Translations under genes and position numbers: made by a program | The notes under the pieces: model-generated | The model's input: the letters and a program-made list of their open reading frames with translations, nothing else | The model's database searches: none | What the model was told of the DNA's origin: nothing | Origin: Methylobacterium sp. J-077 | GTDB taxonomy: Bacteria; Pseudomonadota; Alphaproteobacteria; Rhizobiales; Beijerinckiaceae | Length of the DNA stretch: 64,000 nt | Reading direction: 5' to 3' | NCBI RefSeq assembly: GCF_022829365.1 | Contig: NZ_JAKSYJ010000078.1 | Location: 62,001 to 126,000 of the forward strand | Shown: positions 40,131-50,783 of the stretch, one piece after another | How the letters are laid out: every line of letters starts with the position of its first letter | Position numbering within the stretch: the stretch's first letter is position 1

Positions 40131-40748
40131 GTGACGATGCGCAAGCTCTGGGGCCGGCTGACCTCGGTGAACGTGCAGAAGGCGGTCTGGGCGCTGGACG
40201 AGGCCGGGCTCGCCTACGAGCGGATCGATGCGGGCGGCGCGCACGGCATCGTCGCGGATCCCGCCTACCGCGCCATGAACCCGAACGGGCTGGTCCCGAC
40301 CTTGGAGGAAGATGGGTTCGTGCTTTGGGAGTCGAACGCCATCCTGCGCTACCTCGCGGCCACCGCGCCCGCCCTCGCGCTGCCGACCGATCCGCGGGCG
40401 CGCGCCCTTATTGAGCAGTGGCTCGATTGGCAGTCCACCAGCTTCACCCCCGCCATGCGCGAGGCTTTCTGGCAACTCTACCGGTCGGCCAACCCGGACC
40501 AGACCGTGATCGCCGCCTCGCTGAAGCGCACGGAGGCCTTCGCGGCGATCCTTGAGGCGCATCTGTCCGACCGGGATTACATGGTCGGTCAAACCTTCGG
40601 CATCGCCGACATCGCCCTCGGCTGCGCGGCGCATCGGTGGCTGAATCTTCCGGCCGAGCGCGTCGAGCGCCCGGCCCTGCGCCGCTGGTACGAGCGGATC
40701 GCCGCCCGGCCCGGAGCCGCTCGGGCGCTCGGCGAACCGATCGCCTGA
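40131..40748 (+). CDS. Glutathione S-transferase family protein
   Basis: A 205-residue GST. The N-terminal thioredoxin-like domain has KLWGRLTSVNVQKAVWALDEAGLAYE (Ser/Thr in the active-site position), NPNGLVPTLEEDGFVLWESNAILRYLA with the cis-Pro loop and the glutathione-binding E-S pair. The C-terminal helical domain has DWQSTSF and YMVGQTFGIADIALGC, the conserved N-capping box. A GTG start at 40131 fits the GGAGAG ribosome site better than ATG at 40137. It starts 13 bp after epmB and may be cotranscribed. Substrate unknown. Confidence 0.9.
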   Translation: MTMRKLWGRLTSVNVQKAVWALDEAGLAYERIDAGGAHGIVADPAYRAMNPNGLVPTLEEDGFVLWESNAILRYLAATAPALALPTDPRARALIEQWLDWQSTSFTPAMREAFWQLYRSANPDQTVIAASLKRTEAFAAILEAHLSDRDYMVGQTFGIADIALGCAAHRWLNLPAERVERPALRRWYERIAARPGAARALGEPIA

Positions 40749-40838
40749 GTCTGAGCTCGGCCTTGCCGGCGTGTCCCTGCGATCCACCTTGAGCGGATTC
40801 GCCGATCCGTCCGGCGCCAGCCTTCCACGGAGACCCTG

Positions 40839-41486
40839 ATGGCGATCGATCCGACCCTGCGCGACGCGCTCTCCGCCGTGACACCGGCCAGCCTGGCCCG
40901 GGCGCTGATGCGGGCCGGCGTGAAGGCGTTCAGCCCCCGCGGCCTATCCGGTCGCGGCGGCAGCGCCATCGGCCCCGCCTACACCCTGCGGATGATCCCG
41001 GCCCGCAACGACGCCGCCGGCGACCTCGCCGCCGCGATCGATGCGGTTCCGGAGGGCGCGGTCCTGATGATCGATGCGGCCGCCTCCGGCCTGGCCCTGC
41101 CCTTCGGGGCGATCGTCGCGGCGCGGCTCGCCCAGCGCGGCGTGGCCGGTCTCGTCACAGACGGCGCCCTGCCGGATGCAGTCGGGCTGCCGGTCTGGTG
41201 CGCGCCGGAGGCCGGAAGCGACACCCTGGCCCTGGTCGGCGCGCAGGAGCCTATCTCCTGCGGCGGCGCCGCCATCCATCCCGGCGATATCGTCGTCTGC
41301 GGATCCGGCGGGATCGTCGCGCTGCCCAGCGACCTCGCCGAGCGGGTCGCCCTGGAGGCGGTCGAGCAGCAGCGCCTGGACCTGTGGATCCAGCGCGAGG
41401 TCGAGAAGGGCGAGAGCCTTGCCAGCCTGCTGCCGCCGGATGCCGCGGCCCTGGCCCGGTTCGAGGCCGAGACGAAGCCGGCCTGA
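40839..41486 (+). CDS. RraA-like family protein
   Basis: A 215-residue protein of the RraA/HMG-aldolase fold. Motifs are SLARALMRAGVKAF, GPAYTLRMIPARND, VLMIDAAASGLALPFGAIVAARLAQRGVAGLVTDGALPDA and IHPGDIVVCGSGGIVALPSDLAE. The metal/oxaloacetate motif G-x20-R-D is changed: the Arg of the usual VDGxVRD is replaced (TDGALPD). Family members include aldolases and decarboxylases as well as RNase E inhibitors, so the label RNase regulator should not be taken literally. The stop is 3 bp before the YdcF-type gene. Confidence 0.82.
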   Translation: MAIDPTLRDALSAVTPASLARALMRAGVKAFSPRGLSGRGGSAIGPAYTLRMIPARNDAAGDLAAAIDAVPEGAVLMIDAAASGLALPFGAIVAARLAQRGVAGLVTDGALPDAVGLPVWCAPEAGSDTLALVGAQEPISCGGAAIHPGDIVVCGSGGIVALPSDLAERVALEAVEQQRLDLWIQREVEKGESLASLLPPDAAALARFEAETKPA

Positions 41487-41489
41487 GGC

Positions 41490-42317
41490 GTGTTCTTCAC
41501 GCTCTCGAAGGTGATCTACTTCCTGATCACCCCGTCGAACTTCTTCATCTTCTCGGCACTGGCCGGGCTGCTGTTGCTGGCCGCGACGCGCCTGCGCCGC
41601 CTCGGTTTCGGGCTGGCCGGTTTCGGCCTGCTCGGGCTTGCGCTCGGCGGCTTGGCGCCCGTGTCGGAGATCGCCCTGCTGCCCCTGGAGCAGCGCTTCG
41701 AGCCCTACCCGACAGACGGGCCGGCCCCGGTGGGGATCATCGTGCTCGGCGGCGGCATCGAGGCTGGTTTGTCCGAGTCACGCGATCAGGTCATTGTCAA
41801 CGATGCCGGCGAGCGGCCGATCTATTTCGCCGACCTGGCCAGACGTTTCCCCAAGGCCCGGTTGGTCTTCTCGGGCGGAAGCGGCTTCGTCGGCGGCGGC
41901 ATCGCGGAGGCCGACATCGTCAGCCGCCAAGCCGACGTCATCGGTCTGCCGCGAACGCGGCTGATCCTGGAGAACCGCTCCCGCAACACCTACGAGAATG
42001 CGCTCTTCTCGGCCGCCCTGGTCCAGCCGAAGCCGGGCGAGCGCTGGCTGCTGGTCACATCCGCCTGGCACATGCCCCGGGCAGTCGGATGCTTCCGGCA
42101 GGCCGGCTTCACGGTCGATGCTTACCCTGTCGATTACCGGACCCGCGGCTGGGGCGACATCGCACGGTTCCACGGCTTCGCCTCCGACGGGCTGCTGCAG
42201 CTCGATCTGGCCGTGAAGGAATGGATCGGCCTCGTGGCCTACCGGCTCGCCGGCTACACGCCGGATTGGCTGCCTGGGCCCGAGCCGGCGGCCTCACCCG
42301 GCAGCGCCAGCCGGTAG
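41490..42317 (+). CDS. YdcF/SanA-family DUF218 protein
   Basis: A 275-residue protein with two N-terminal membrane helices (residues 8-28 and 35-57), then a DUF218 domain outside the membrane: GIIVLGGGIEAGL, RLVFSGGSGF, LILENRSRNTYENALFS and WLLVTSAWHMPRAVGCFRQAGFTVDAYPVD. Relatives (YdcF, ElyC, SanA) are tied to envelope and lipid-carrier homeostasis. The GTG start is 3 bp after the RraA-like gene. The last 64 bp overlap the convergent DUF3253 gene. Confidence 0.88.
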   Translation: MFFTLSKVIYFLITPSNFFIFSALAGLLLLAATRLRRLGFGLAGFGLLGLALGGLAPVSEIALLPLEQRFEPYPTDGPAPVGIIVLGGGIEAGLSESRDQVIVNDAGERPIYFADLARRFPKARLVFSGGSGFVGGGIAEADIVSRQADVIGLPRTRLILENRSRNTYENALFSAALVQPKPGERWLLVTSAWHMPRAVGCFRQAGFTVDAYPVDYRTRGWGDIARFHGFASDGLLQLDLAVKEWIGLVAYRLAGYTPDWLPGPEPAASPGSASR

Positions 42318-42562
42318 ATCCCGCGGAAATCGTCCGGGTCGACCGGCTTGCCCTTGCGCAGGATCGCGACCCGGCCGGCATGGGCGAGCCGCACCGCGAC
42401 CCGCCGCACCGGCTGCATCAGAGGTCCCCATCCATCCGGATGCGGGCCGCCCAAAGCGCGGGCGACCTCGGACGGGCAGATGGTCTTGCCGGCCCCGCGC
42501 TCGGCCACGAGGCCCAGCAGGGTCTCCTCGATCGCCGCCTCGTCCGCCTTGTTCGTGGTCAT
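42254..42562 (-). CDS. DUF3253 protein (102 aa)
   Basis: A small winged-helix-like domain: IEETLLGLVAERGAGKTICPSEVARALGG, then WGPLMQPVRRVAVRLAHAGRVAILRKGKPVDPDDFRGIYRLAL, the complete DUF3253 pattern. Probably cytoplasmic; a DNA-binding role is possible but untested. Its ATG overlaps the upstream DUF599 stop (ATGA), so the pair is coupled. Its 3' end overlaps the convergent YdcF-type gene by 64 bp, so the last 20 or so residues (Gly/Ser/Pro) are probably lax in sequence. Confidence 0.85.
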   Translation of the reverse strand: MTTNKADEAAIEETLLGLVAERGAGKTICPSEVARALGGPHPDGWGPLMQPVRRVAVRLAHAGRVAILRKGKPVDPDDFRGIYRLALPGEAAGSGPGSQSGV

Positions 42563-43320
42563 GTCCGTGCCTCCTCGGCGGGGGCCAGGAGCGGACCCTC
42601 GTGCGGCCCTTCACCGGCCTCCAGCAGCGCCTTGCGGATCTCCGAGGCGAACTGTCGACGCCACATGATGACGACGACGGCCGTTGTCGAGGCGATCAGC
42701 ACATACGGGCTGATGAACCAGCCGAGATAGGCGAGCGCGAAGAAGAACGCCCGCTGCCCGCGGGCGAAGTGCCGGCCGGCACTCACGTTCATCGCCGCGA
42801 CCCGGCGGACGGCGCGCAGCATCTCCGTTTCGCTCGCGCCCGAGCCCTTCGGCGGCACGGCGCCGAGCAGGATCGCCGCGTAATTGAACAGTCGGTAAGA
42901 CCAGGCGAATTTGAAGAAGGCGTAGACGAACACCAGAGCCAGACCGGCGACCTTCAGCTCCCAGGTGGTGCGGTTCACAACGGTCCCGAACGGCAGCGTC
43001 GCGAACAGGTTGAGCACGTCGTCGCCGGAGCGCGACAGGGTCAGCACCGATCCGAGCGCGATCAGCGAGGTGGAGGCGAAGAAGGCGGTCCCGTTCTGCA
43101 GCGAGGCGTTGATCTGCGTGTCGACCACCCGGTTGTCGCGGCCGATGACCTGCCGGGCCCAGTTGGAGCGGTGGACGTTCATGATCTGGCTGAGGGAAAC
43201 CATCCGTCCGCGCAGGCGACCCACCGAGAGGCCGTACGCCACCCAGGCCAGGATAAAATACGCCAGCGCCCCGATATCGAGGGGCGAGAAGGCGGCGCTG
43301 CCTGTGGTCAGGTCGGTCAT
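42559..43320 (-). CDS. DUF599 membrane protein (253 aa)
   Basis: A multi-pass inner-membrane protein of the DUF599 family. It has a first helix (FSPLDIGALAYFILAWVAYGLSV), then the conserved MNVHRSNWARQVIGRDNRVVDTQINASLQNGTAFFASTSLIALGSVLTL, and later helices around YAFFKFAWSYRLFNYAAILLGAVP and AFFFALAYLGWFISPYVLIASTTAVVVIM. Function unknown. ATG at 43320 is chosen; upstream sequence in frame lacks coding character. Coupled to DUF3253. Confidence 0.85.
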   Translation of the reverse strand: MTDLTTGSAAFSPLDIGALAYFILAWVAYGLSVGRLRGRMVSLSQIMNVHRSNWARQVIGRDNRVVDTQINASLQNGTAFFASTSLIALGSVLTLSRSGDDVLNLFATLPFGTVVNRTTWELKVAGLALVFVYAFFKFAWSYRLFNYAAILLGAVPPKGSGASETEMLRAVRRVAAMNVSAGRHFARGQRAFFFALAYLGWFISPYVLIASTTAVVVIMWRRQFASEIRKALLEAGEGPHEGPLLAPAEEART

Positions 43321-43424
43321 GATCTCGGGAGCGGCCAGCGGCGGGAAGCGGCCCGTGGGCCTTACCAGTCCTGCCCTCGCGACAGAACCCGCCCGAATTG
43401 TCTTCCGGTAACGGTCCGACGGGA

Positions 43425-43709
43425 TCAGCCCCGCAGGATTTCGAAGCGGTCCGATGCCGGCGGATCGCCGCCCTCCTGCACGGTGACGTCGGAAACACGG
43501 GCGCCGGGCGGGCCCGACCAGCACTGGGCCACGACCTGATCGACGGCCTCCGGCGGCCCGCTGAACACGGCCTCGACGGAGCCGTCGTCACGGTTGCGCA
43601 CGAAGCCCGACAGGCCGCGGGAGCGCGCCTCGGCTTGGGTCCAGGCCCGGTAGGACACGCCCTGGACGCGCCCCTTGACGATCACGGAAACGGTGCGCGT
43701 CGCGCTCAT
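43425..43709 (-). CDS. acyP: Acylphosphatase
   Basis: A 94-residue enzyme that hydrolyses acyl phosphates to carboxylate and phosphate. The catalytic signature VKGRVQGVSYRAWTQ contains the phosphate-binding Arg, and GFVRNRDDGSVEAVFSG contains the catalytic Asn. ATG at 43709 gives the standard length. It is 66 bp downstream of focA and may be cotranscribed with it. Cytoplasmic. Confidence 0.93.
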   Translation of the reverse strand: MSATRTVSVIVKGRVQGVSYRAWTQAEARSRGLSGFVRNRDDGSVEAVFSGPPEAVDQVVAQCWSGPPGARVSDVTVQEGGDPPASDRFEILRG

Positions 43710-43775
43710 CGGATCGGCACCGCCTCGAAACAGGCCCGCGCCGAGGCGCGGGCCGTCAAGCCTCACTCGCAAGCC

Positions 43776-44624
43776 TCACTCGGCCGCCATCGGGCGACGG
43801 ACACCGGCGCCCACGGGGGCCGAGCGCGTCTGGCCGGTGCGGACGTGGGTCGAGTAGAGCATCAGGCCGGTGAAGGCGAGGCCGCCGACGATGTTGCCGA
43901 GCAGTGTCGGGATCTCGTTCCACAGCAGGTAATCCATGACGGTCAGGTGGCCGCCCATCAGGATCGCCGACGGGAACAGGAACATGTTCACGACCGAGTG
44001 CTCGAAGGTCATGAAGAAGAACACCGTGATCGGCATCCACATGGCGATCACCTTGCCAGGCACCGAGGTGGACAGCATCGCGCCGATGACGCCGGTGGAG
44101 ACCATCCAGTTGCACATCATGGCGCGCACGAAGAGGGTGAGCATGCCGGCGGCGCCGTACTTCTCGTAGCCGAGGGTGCGCGCCTCGCCGATGCCGGCGA
44201 TCGCCTTGCCGACCGCGTTCGGCTCGGTAGCGAAGCCGAAGGTGAAGACGATCGCCATCATCAAGGCGGTGGTGAGCGCGCCGGCGAAGTTGCCGAAGAA
44301 CACCAGCGCCCAGTTGCGGGCGACACCGGCCACGGTGACGCCCGGGCGCTTGTCGATCAGGGCGAGCGGCGTGAGCACGCAGACGCCGGTGAACAGGTCG
44401 TAGCCCAGCAGGTACAGCATCGAGAAGCCGACCGGGAACAGCAGCGCCCCGACCAGCGGCTGGCCGGTGGTCTGGTTGATGGTCACCGCGAAGGCGGCGG
44501 CCAGCGCCAGGATCGCGCCGGCCATATAGGCCCGGATGAAGGTGTCTTTGGTGGCCATGAAGACCTTCGATTCACCGGCATCGACGGCCTTCTTCACGAA
44601 ATCGGCGGGCGCCAGATAGGACAT
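43776..44624 (-). CDS. Formate/nitrite transporter family channel
   Basis: A 282-residue FNT-family pentameric channel with six helices. Signature segments are VKKAVDAGESKVFMATKDTFIRAYMAGAILALAA, GFSMLYLLGYDLFTGVCVLTPLALIDKRPGV and the MCNWMVSTGVIGAMLS loop (the second central-pore motif), plus FEHSVVNMFLFP with the central His. Formate is the plausible substrate in a methylotroph that oxidises C1 compounds through formate, but nitrite or another small anion is possible. A GGGAGAGG ribosome site precedes ATG 44624. Confidence 0.88.
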   Translation of the reverse strand: MSYLAPADFVKKAVDAGESKVFMATKDTFIRAYMAGAILALAAAFAVTINQTTGQPLVGALLFPVGFSMLYLLGYDLFTGVCVLTPLALIDKRPGVTVAGVARNWALVFFGNFAGALTTALMMAIVFTFGFATEPNAVGKAIAGIGEARTLGYEKYGAAGMLTLFVRAMMCNWMVSTGVIGAMLSTSVPGKVIAMWMPITVFFFMTFEHSVVNMFLFPSAILMGGHLTVMDYLLWNEIPTLLGNIVGGLAFTGLMLYSTHVRTGQTRSAPVGAGVRRPMAAE

Positions 44625-44767
44625 GCGAACCTCTCCCCGCACGCGGCCGCCGATCGCCGTTGACCGAAGGGCACGCTGCGCAATCACGACAGCTGGCCGG
44701 GGCTCATGGTGTTGGTGTCGCCCCGGTCGATCGCGAGCAAGCAGGTTGCGTACCAGTTGCCGGCGGT

Positions 44768-45199
44768 TCAGGCGGGCGGGCCGCGCATCCAACGACCGAT
44801 TTCGCGGATATAGGCGGGTGGTAGTTGGACGGCGTGCGCGGCCGCCACCACGGCGTCGAGGTAGCCCGGCCGCGGCCGGCCAGGCGCTGCGGACCGGCCG
44901 AGATAGATCAGGGCGCGCTTGACCCCGCGGGCGGTGGTCACGGGCAGCGTCGCCTTGGCGTAGAGGCCGCCGGCGACGCCCTCGTAGCGATCCAGCGCCG
45001 GTATGTCGTCGAGTGCCAGCTCCCACAGGACGCCGTGGACGGCGCGGGCGGGATCCCGCACCACCGAGGCATAGCCCTCGCGCATGATGATGAACCGGTG
45101 CCCCGGCAGCCGCCCACCGCCGATCAGCCGCGAGACCGGGCAGCGCAGCGCCATCGCGGCGGCATCCATGTTCGCGCCGTAGGCGAAGTAGAGGGGCAT
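44768..45199 (-). CDS. Gamma-glutamylcyclotransferase-like (AIG2/GGCT) protein
   Basis: A 143-residue GGCT-like domain: YFAYGANMDAAAMALRCP (substrate loop YGxN), RFIIMREGYASVVRDPARAVHGVLWEL and IPALDRYEGVAGGLYAKATLPV with the catalytic Glu (DRYEG). The C-terminus PGYLDAVVAAAHAVQLPPAYIREIGRWM is typical. Probable action on gamma-glutamyl compounds; substrate unknown. It sits alone upstream of focA on the same strand. Confidence 0.85.
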   Translation of the reverse strand: MPLYFAYGANMDAAAMALRCPVSRLIGGGRLPGHRFIIMREGYASVVRDPARAVHGVLWELALDDIPALDRYEGVAGGLYAKATLPVTTARGVKRALIYLGRSAAPGRPRPGYLDAVVAAAHAVQLPPAYIREIGRWMRGPPA

Positions 45200-45229
45200 G
45201 CAGCTACAATTAGCGGCCGCGCCGGTGAC

Positions 45230-45352
45230 TCACTTCCCGGAATTGCGCTCGTCGCGCTGAATGGACCATTCGTTTGCACGCATCGCCGCGTAGGCGACGA
45301 TGATGGCCACCGCCGGGATCACGAATGTGACGAAAAGCCAGTCGGCGCTCAT
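45230..45352 (-). CDS. Very small membrane protein (40 aa)
   Basis: ATG at 45352 begins MSADWLFVTFVIPAVAIIVAY, one transmembrane helix (residues 5-24), followed by a short polar tail (NEWSIQRDERNSGK). The start overlaps the stop of the gene at 45349-45579 by ATGA, the main evidence that it is translated. Too short for family assignment. Confidence 0.55.
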   Translation of the reverse strand: MSADWLFVTFVIPAVAIIVAYAAMRANEWSIQRDERNSGK

Positions 45353-45579
45353 GGCTTGATCCCCCGCAGAATCTGCCTCACCGTCCAATGTAGTACGAAA
45401 CCGGTGCAAAGCCAGGCGAAGGCGAAGACTACGTTCTCAACGCGCTGGATAACGCCCGCTGGCCCACCGAAGCTCACTGCGACCACCGGCGTCACAAAGC
45501 CGATCACGACGAAGGAGACCGCCACGTTGTTGATGGCGGTCGCCAACAGCTTCGTCTGCTCGTTGGATGCGGCAGTCAT
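45349..45579 (-). CDS. Small membrane protein (76 aa)
   Basis: Two hydrophobic helices (about residues 18-38, VAVSFVVIGFVTPVVAV, and 49-66, VVFAFAWLCTGFVLHW), a polar N-terminus and a basic C-terminus. It starts 24 bp after pccA on the same strand and overlaps the 40-aa gene by ATGA. The three may form one transcript. Function unknown. Confidence 0.65.
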   Translation of the reverse strand: MTAASNEQTKLLATAINNVAVSFVVIGFVTPVVAVSFGGPAGVIQRVENVVFAFAWLCTGFVLHWTVRQILRGIKP

Positions 45580-45603
45580 GACGACGCGGGGGCGAAAGAA
45601 CCT

Positions 45604-47607
<2,004 letters not shown>

Positions 47608-47707
47608 CGCTGGCGCATCGCTTTCGAGATCGCCGGATTGCACACCGGCTTGACTGTCCCGATAGATCAGTTGCGCCGAAGACGGAAGCTGCGCGTTGGT
47701 CTGAGGG

Positions 47708-48148
47708 TCAAGCCGCCAACGCGAAGGTGATGCGCGGAGCCGGGTTCGCCTCGCGGGTCCAGCGGTTGGCATCCAGCGCGAAGGCCATCAGGGCCTCGGC
47801 GCTGCCCTGCGCCTCGCGAACGATCTCCATGGCGATCCGGGCGCCGACCGGGCTCGGGCCGTCGCGGCCGGTGAGCGAGCCGGCGAGCCAGGCGGCGACC
47901 TCGCGGTCGATATAGCCGGTCGGGCGCAGGCCCCACACGGCGAAGTCGACCACCGACGCGACCAGGAAGTCCGCGAAGGCGTCGGAGGCGATCACCGCCC
48001 GCTCCAGGGCGATCAGCATGTCGGCCTCGTCGCGGCTCATGATCCCCTCCGGCAGGACCTCGCGCTTGAGGACCAGGAGGTCCTCGTCGCTGATCGTGCC
48101 GGTGGAAACGGCATGGTTGCAGAACTGTTGAACGGAGATCATGGTCAT
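47708..48148 (-). CDS. Conserved hypothetical protein (146 aa)
   Basis: A soluble, mostly helical protein: ISVQQFCNHAVSTGTISDEDLLVLKREVLPEGIMSRDEADMLIALERAVI at the start, then SVVDFAVWGLRPTGYIDREVAAWLAG. The ISDEDLLVLKREV...ISRDEADMLIAL pattern is frequent in alphaproteobacterial hypothetical proteins that resemble TerB-like regions, but I cannot name the family. ATG at 48148 or 48142. It is upstream of pccA by 100 bp. Confidence 0.7.
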   Translation of the reverse strand: MTMISVQQFCNHAVSTGTISDEDLLVLKREVLPEGIMSRDEADMLIALERAVIASDAFADFLVASVVDFAVWGLRPTGYIDREVAAWLAGSLTGRDGPSPVGARIAMEIVREAQGSAEALMAFALDANRWTREANPAPRITFALAA

Positions 48149-48310
48149 GGCTGCCTGCTCCTCCGACCTTTGCTGTGGTCGGTGCTTGTCCCGGTGTGAT
48201 GTGAACTTACGGGACGGCACCCCTGCCGGAAGTTAACGGCAAGATCTGAACGGAAGTTCAGGTAAACACGGACCGAGCAAGCAGGCTTATTGGGACGTTG
48301 ACCCTTTGCG

Positions 48311-48889
48311 TTACCGGACGATGACCGTGGCCCCCACGGGCACGCGGTTGAACAGGTCCACCACGTCGATGTTGCGCATGCGGATGCAGCCCGAGGAGAC
48401 CGCTCGCCCGATCTTCTCCGGCTCGTTGGTGCCGTGGATCCGGTAGAGCGTGTCCTTGCCGTGATCCGACAGGTAGAGGGCGCGGGCGCCGAGCGGGTTC
48501 ATCGGGCCGCCCTGCATCGCGTGGACGTGCGGCCAGCGCTTGATCATCTCGGCCGGCGGATTCCAGGCCGGCCATTCCGCCTTGCGGTCGACCGTGGCGG
48601 TGCCGGTCCAGCCATAGGCCTCGTCGCCCACCGACACGCCGTAGCGGATCGCCTTGCCGTCCGGCAGGACGAGGTAGAGCTGGCGCTCCTTGGTCTCCAC
48701 GACGATCGTGCCCGGGGGCTGCCCGGTCGGATCGCTGACCTGATAGCGGGCGAAGAGCGGGTCGAGCTCGGCCTCGGGGACGAGCGCCATGAACTCCGTA
48801 TCGCGGGCCGAGACTTTCGGGTCCGGCACGGCTTTGAAGGTGCAGCCCGCGAGCAGCATGGCGCAAGCGATGAACGGAATGGTGCGCAT
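48311..48889 (-). CDS. L,D-transpeptidase lipoprotein (YkuD domain)
   Basis: A 192-residue envelope enzyme forming or editing 3-3 peptidoglycan crosslinks or linking proteins to peptidoglycan. A lipoprotein signal (MLLAGC, Cys16) is followed by a YkuD domain: TIVVETKERQLYLVLPDGKAIRYGVSVGD, then the catalytic HGTNEPEKIGRAVSSGCIRM with His and the nucleophile Cys, and VDLFNRVPVGATVIV at the end. No LysM domain. The gene stands alone. Confidence 0.93.
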   Translation of the reverse strand: MRTIPFIACAMLLAGCTFKAVPDPKVSARDTEFMALVPEAELDPLFARYQVSDPTGQPPGTIVVETKERQLYLVLPDGKAIRYGVSVGDEAYGWTGTATVDRKAEWPAWNPPAEMIKRWPHVHAMQGGPMNPLGARALYLSDHGKDTLYRIHGTNEPEKIGRAVSSGCIRMRNIDVVDLFNRVPVGATVIVR

Positions 48890-49071
48890 GCGGCTTTCCT
48901 CGGACAGCTTCCGGAGCTCGGGCGTACCGCCCGGTCGAGTCTCGTCCCGCGGAAGATTTGATCAACTATAACCAGGGCGGGCACCCCGCCGTAGTCCGCG
49001 CGTTCCGCCCATGGCACATTGCCGGCTCCTGTTGCAGGCGCGCGACAGGACCGCATCCGGGAGCGACCGTC

Positions 49072-50001
49072 GTGACCACCCTCTACGTGAGCCATCCCGC
49101 GAGTTTCGACCACGAAGTGCCGGAGGGGCATCCGGAGCGGCCGGCGCGGATGCGGGCGATCGAGCGCGCCCTGGAAGACGAGCGCTTCGTGGGTCTGGTG
49201 CGGGTGGCGGCGCCGCGTGCGGATGTCGAGGTCGCCACGCTGGCGCATCCCCGGGACTACGTCGACGCGCTGGTCGCCGCCGTGCCGGAGCACGGGATGG
49301 TCGGGATCGATGCCGACACGATCCTGTCTCCCGGCAGCCTGGAAGCGACTCTGAGGGCGATCGGGGGGGCGACCCACGCCCTCGACGCGGTCATGGCCGG
49401 CGAGTGCCGCAACGCCTTCGTGGCGATGCGCCCGCCCGGCCACCACGCCGAGCGGACCCGGTCCATGGGCTTCTGCCTGTTCAACCACGCCGCCATCGCG
49501 GCCCGCTATGCGCGGGAGAAGCACGGCGCCGAGCGGGTCGCCCTGGTCGATTGGGACGTCCATCATGGCAACGGCAGCCAGGACATCTTCTGGGACGATG
49601 CGAGCGTGCTCTATTGCTCCACGCACCAGATGCCGCTGTTCCCGGGCAGCGGCGCCGCCTCGGAGCGCGGCGAGAAGGACACGATCGTCAACGTGCCGCT
49701 GCGGCCCAACGACGACGGCGAGGTCTTTCGCGAGGCGTTCGAGGCCGGCATCCTGTCACGGCTGGAAACGTTTCGGCCCGACGTGATCGTGATCTCGGCG
49801 GGATTCGACGCCCACCGCCTCGACCCTCTGGCGAATCTCCGGCTGGAAGCGGAGGATTTCGGCTGGGCGACCCGCAAGCTGATGGATCTGGCCGAGCGCT
49901 GCGCCGGCGGCCGGATCGTCTCGGTGCTGGAGGGCGGCTACAGCCTGGAGGGGCTTTCCAAATCCGTCTCCGCCCATGTGGACGCACTGATGGGGCGGTG
50001 A
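49072..50001 (+). CDS. Histone-deacetylase-like amidohydrolase
   Basis: A 309-residue class II HDAC-like hydrolase; bacterial members act on acetylated polyamines or acetylated/acylated small molecules, occasionally proteins. Catalytic elements are present: HPASFDHEVPEGHPERPARM, AMRPPGHHAERTRSMGFCLFNHAAIAARYA with the tandem His, VDWDVHHGNGSQDIFWDD with zinc ligands Asp and His, and VISAGFDAHRLDPLANLRL with the second Asp ligand. GTG at 49072 is chosen. Substrate unknown. Confidence 0.92.
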   Translation: MTTLYVSHPASFDHEVPEGHPERPARMRAIERALEDERFVGLVRVAAPRADVEVATLAHPRDYVDALVAAVPEHGMVGIDADTILSPGSLEATLRAIGGATHALDAVMAGECRNAFVAMRPPGHHAERTRSMGFCLFNHAAIAARYAREKHGAERVALVDWDVHHGNGSQDIFWDDASVLYCSTHQMPLFPGSGAASERGEKDTIVNVPLRPNDDGEVFREAFEAGILSRLETFRPDVIVISAGFDAHRLDPLANLRLEAEDFGWATRKLMDLAERCAGGRIVSVLEGGYSLEGLSKSVSAHVDALMGR

Positions 50002-50161
50002 CGGCGCGCGTTCGATTTGGTTTGCAGACGCCGCGATCCGCGGCATGATCGGCCGACTCGGGAACGATCGGACTCATGCTGTCGTCAAAGCGCCTCGCCC
50101 CGCCTGGGCCGATGCTTGTCGGTGAACGGGCGGCCCCATCGGCCCGTTCGGAGAGCGATCG

Positions 50162-50779
50162 ATGACCCTCACCGGTTTCCTGACCTACGCGCTGGCGCTT
50201 GGCGTTGCCGCCGCCGTACCCGGCCCCGGCGTGGTCGCCCTGGTCGCCCGGGCGCTCAGCTCGGGTTTCCGGGCTGCCATGGCGTTTTCCGTGGGGTTGA
50301 TCCTGGGCGATCTGACCTTCCTGTCCGCGGCGGTGTTCGGCTTGGCCCTGATCGCGGAGACGCTGGGCGAGGTTTTTCTGGTCGTCCGGCTCTGCGCCGG
50401 CCTGTATCTCGCCTATCTGGCGGTCCGGCTCTGGCGCTCGGCCGGGCAGACCGACCGGATCGAGGACGGCCCGGCCGACCGCTCGCTCGCGAGCTTCGTG
50501 GCCGGGATCACCATCACCCTGGCCAACCCCAAGACGATCGTCTTCTATCTTGCCGTGCTGCCCACGCTCGTCGACCTCCGCGCCGTGACGGCTGGCGACT
50601 ACGCCACCCTCGTCGGCCTCACCGCCTCGGTGCTCGTGATGGTGATGACGGCTTATGCCGCCCTGGCGTCGCGGGCACGGGATTCGCTGCGGAAACCCGT
50701 CTTCCGTGCCCGGCTGAACCGGAGCGCGGCCGCCATCATGGCCGGCGCCGCGGTCTGGACCGTCGCGCGCCGGGCCTGA
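50162..50779 (+). CDS. LysE/RhtB family exporter
   Basis: A 205-residue inner-membrane protein with six predicted helices. The family pattern is visible: GVAAAVPGPGVVALVARALSSGFRAAMAFSVGLILGDLTFL (helices 1-2, with PGP), LYLAYLAVRLWRS and FVAGITITLANPKTIVFYLAVLPTLV. It exports amino acids or derivatives; the substrate is not predictable. ATG at 50162 follows a 160 bp gap after the HDAC-like gene, so they may be one transcript. Convergent with the ribB-type gene. Confidence 0.9.
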   Translation: MTLTGFLTYALALGVAAAVPGPGVVALVARALSSGFRAAMAFSVGLILGDLTFLSAAVFGLALIAETLGEVFLVVRLCAGLYLAYLAVRLWRSAGQTDRIEDGPADRSLASFVAGITITLANPKTIVFYLAVLPTLVDLRAVTAGDYATLVGLTASVLVMVMTAYAALASRARDSLRKPVFRARLNRSAAAIMAGAAVWTVARRA

Positions 50780-50783
50780 GGGT

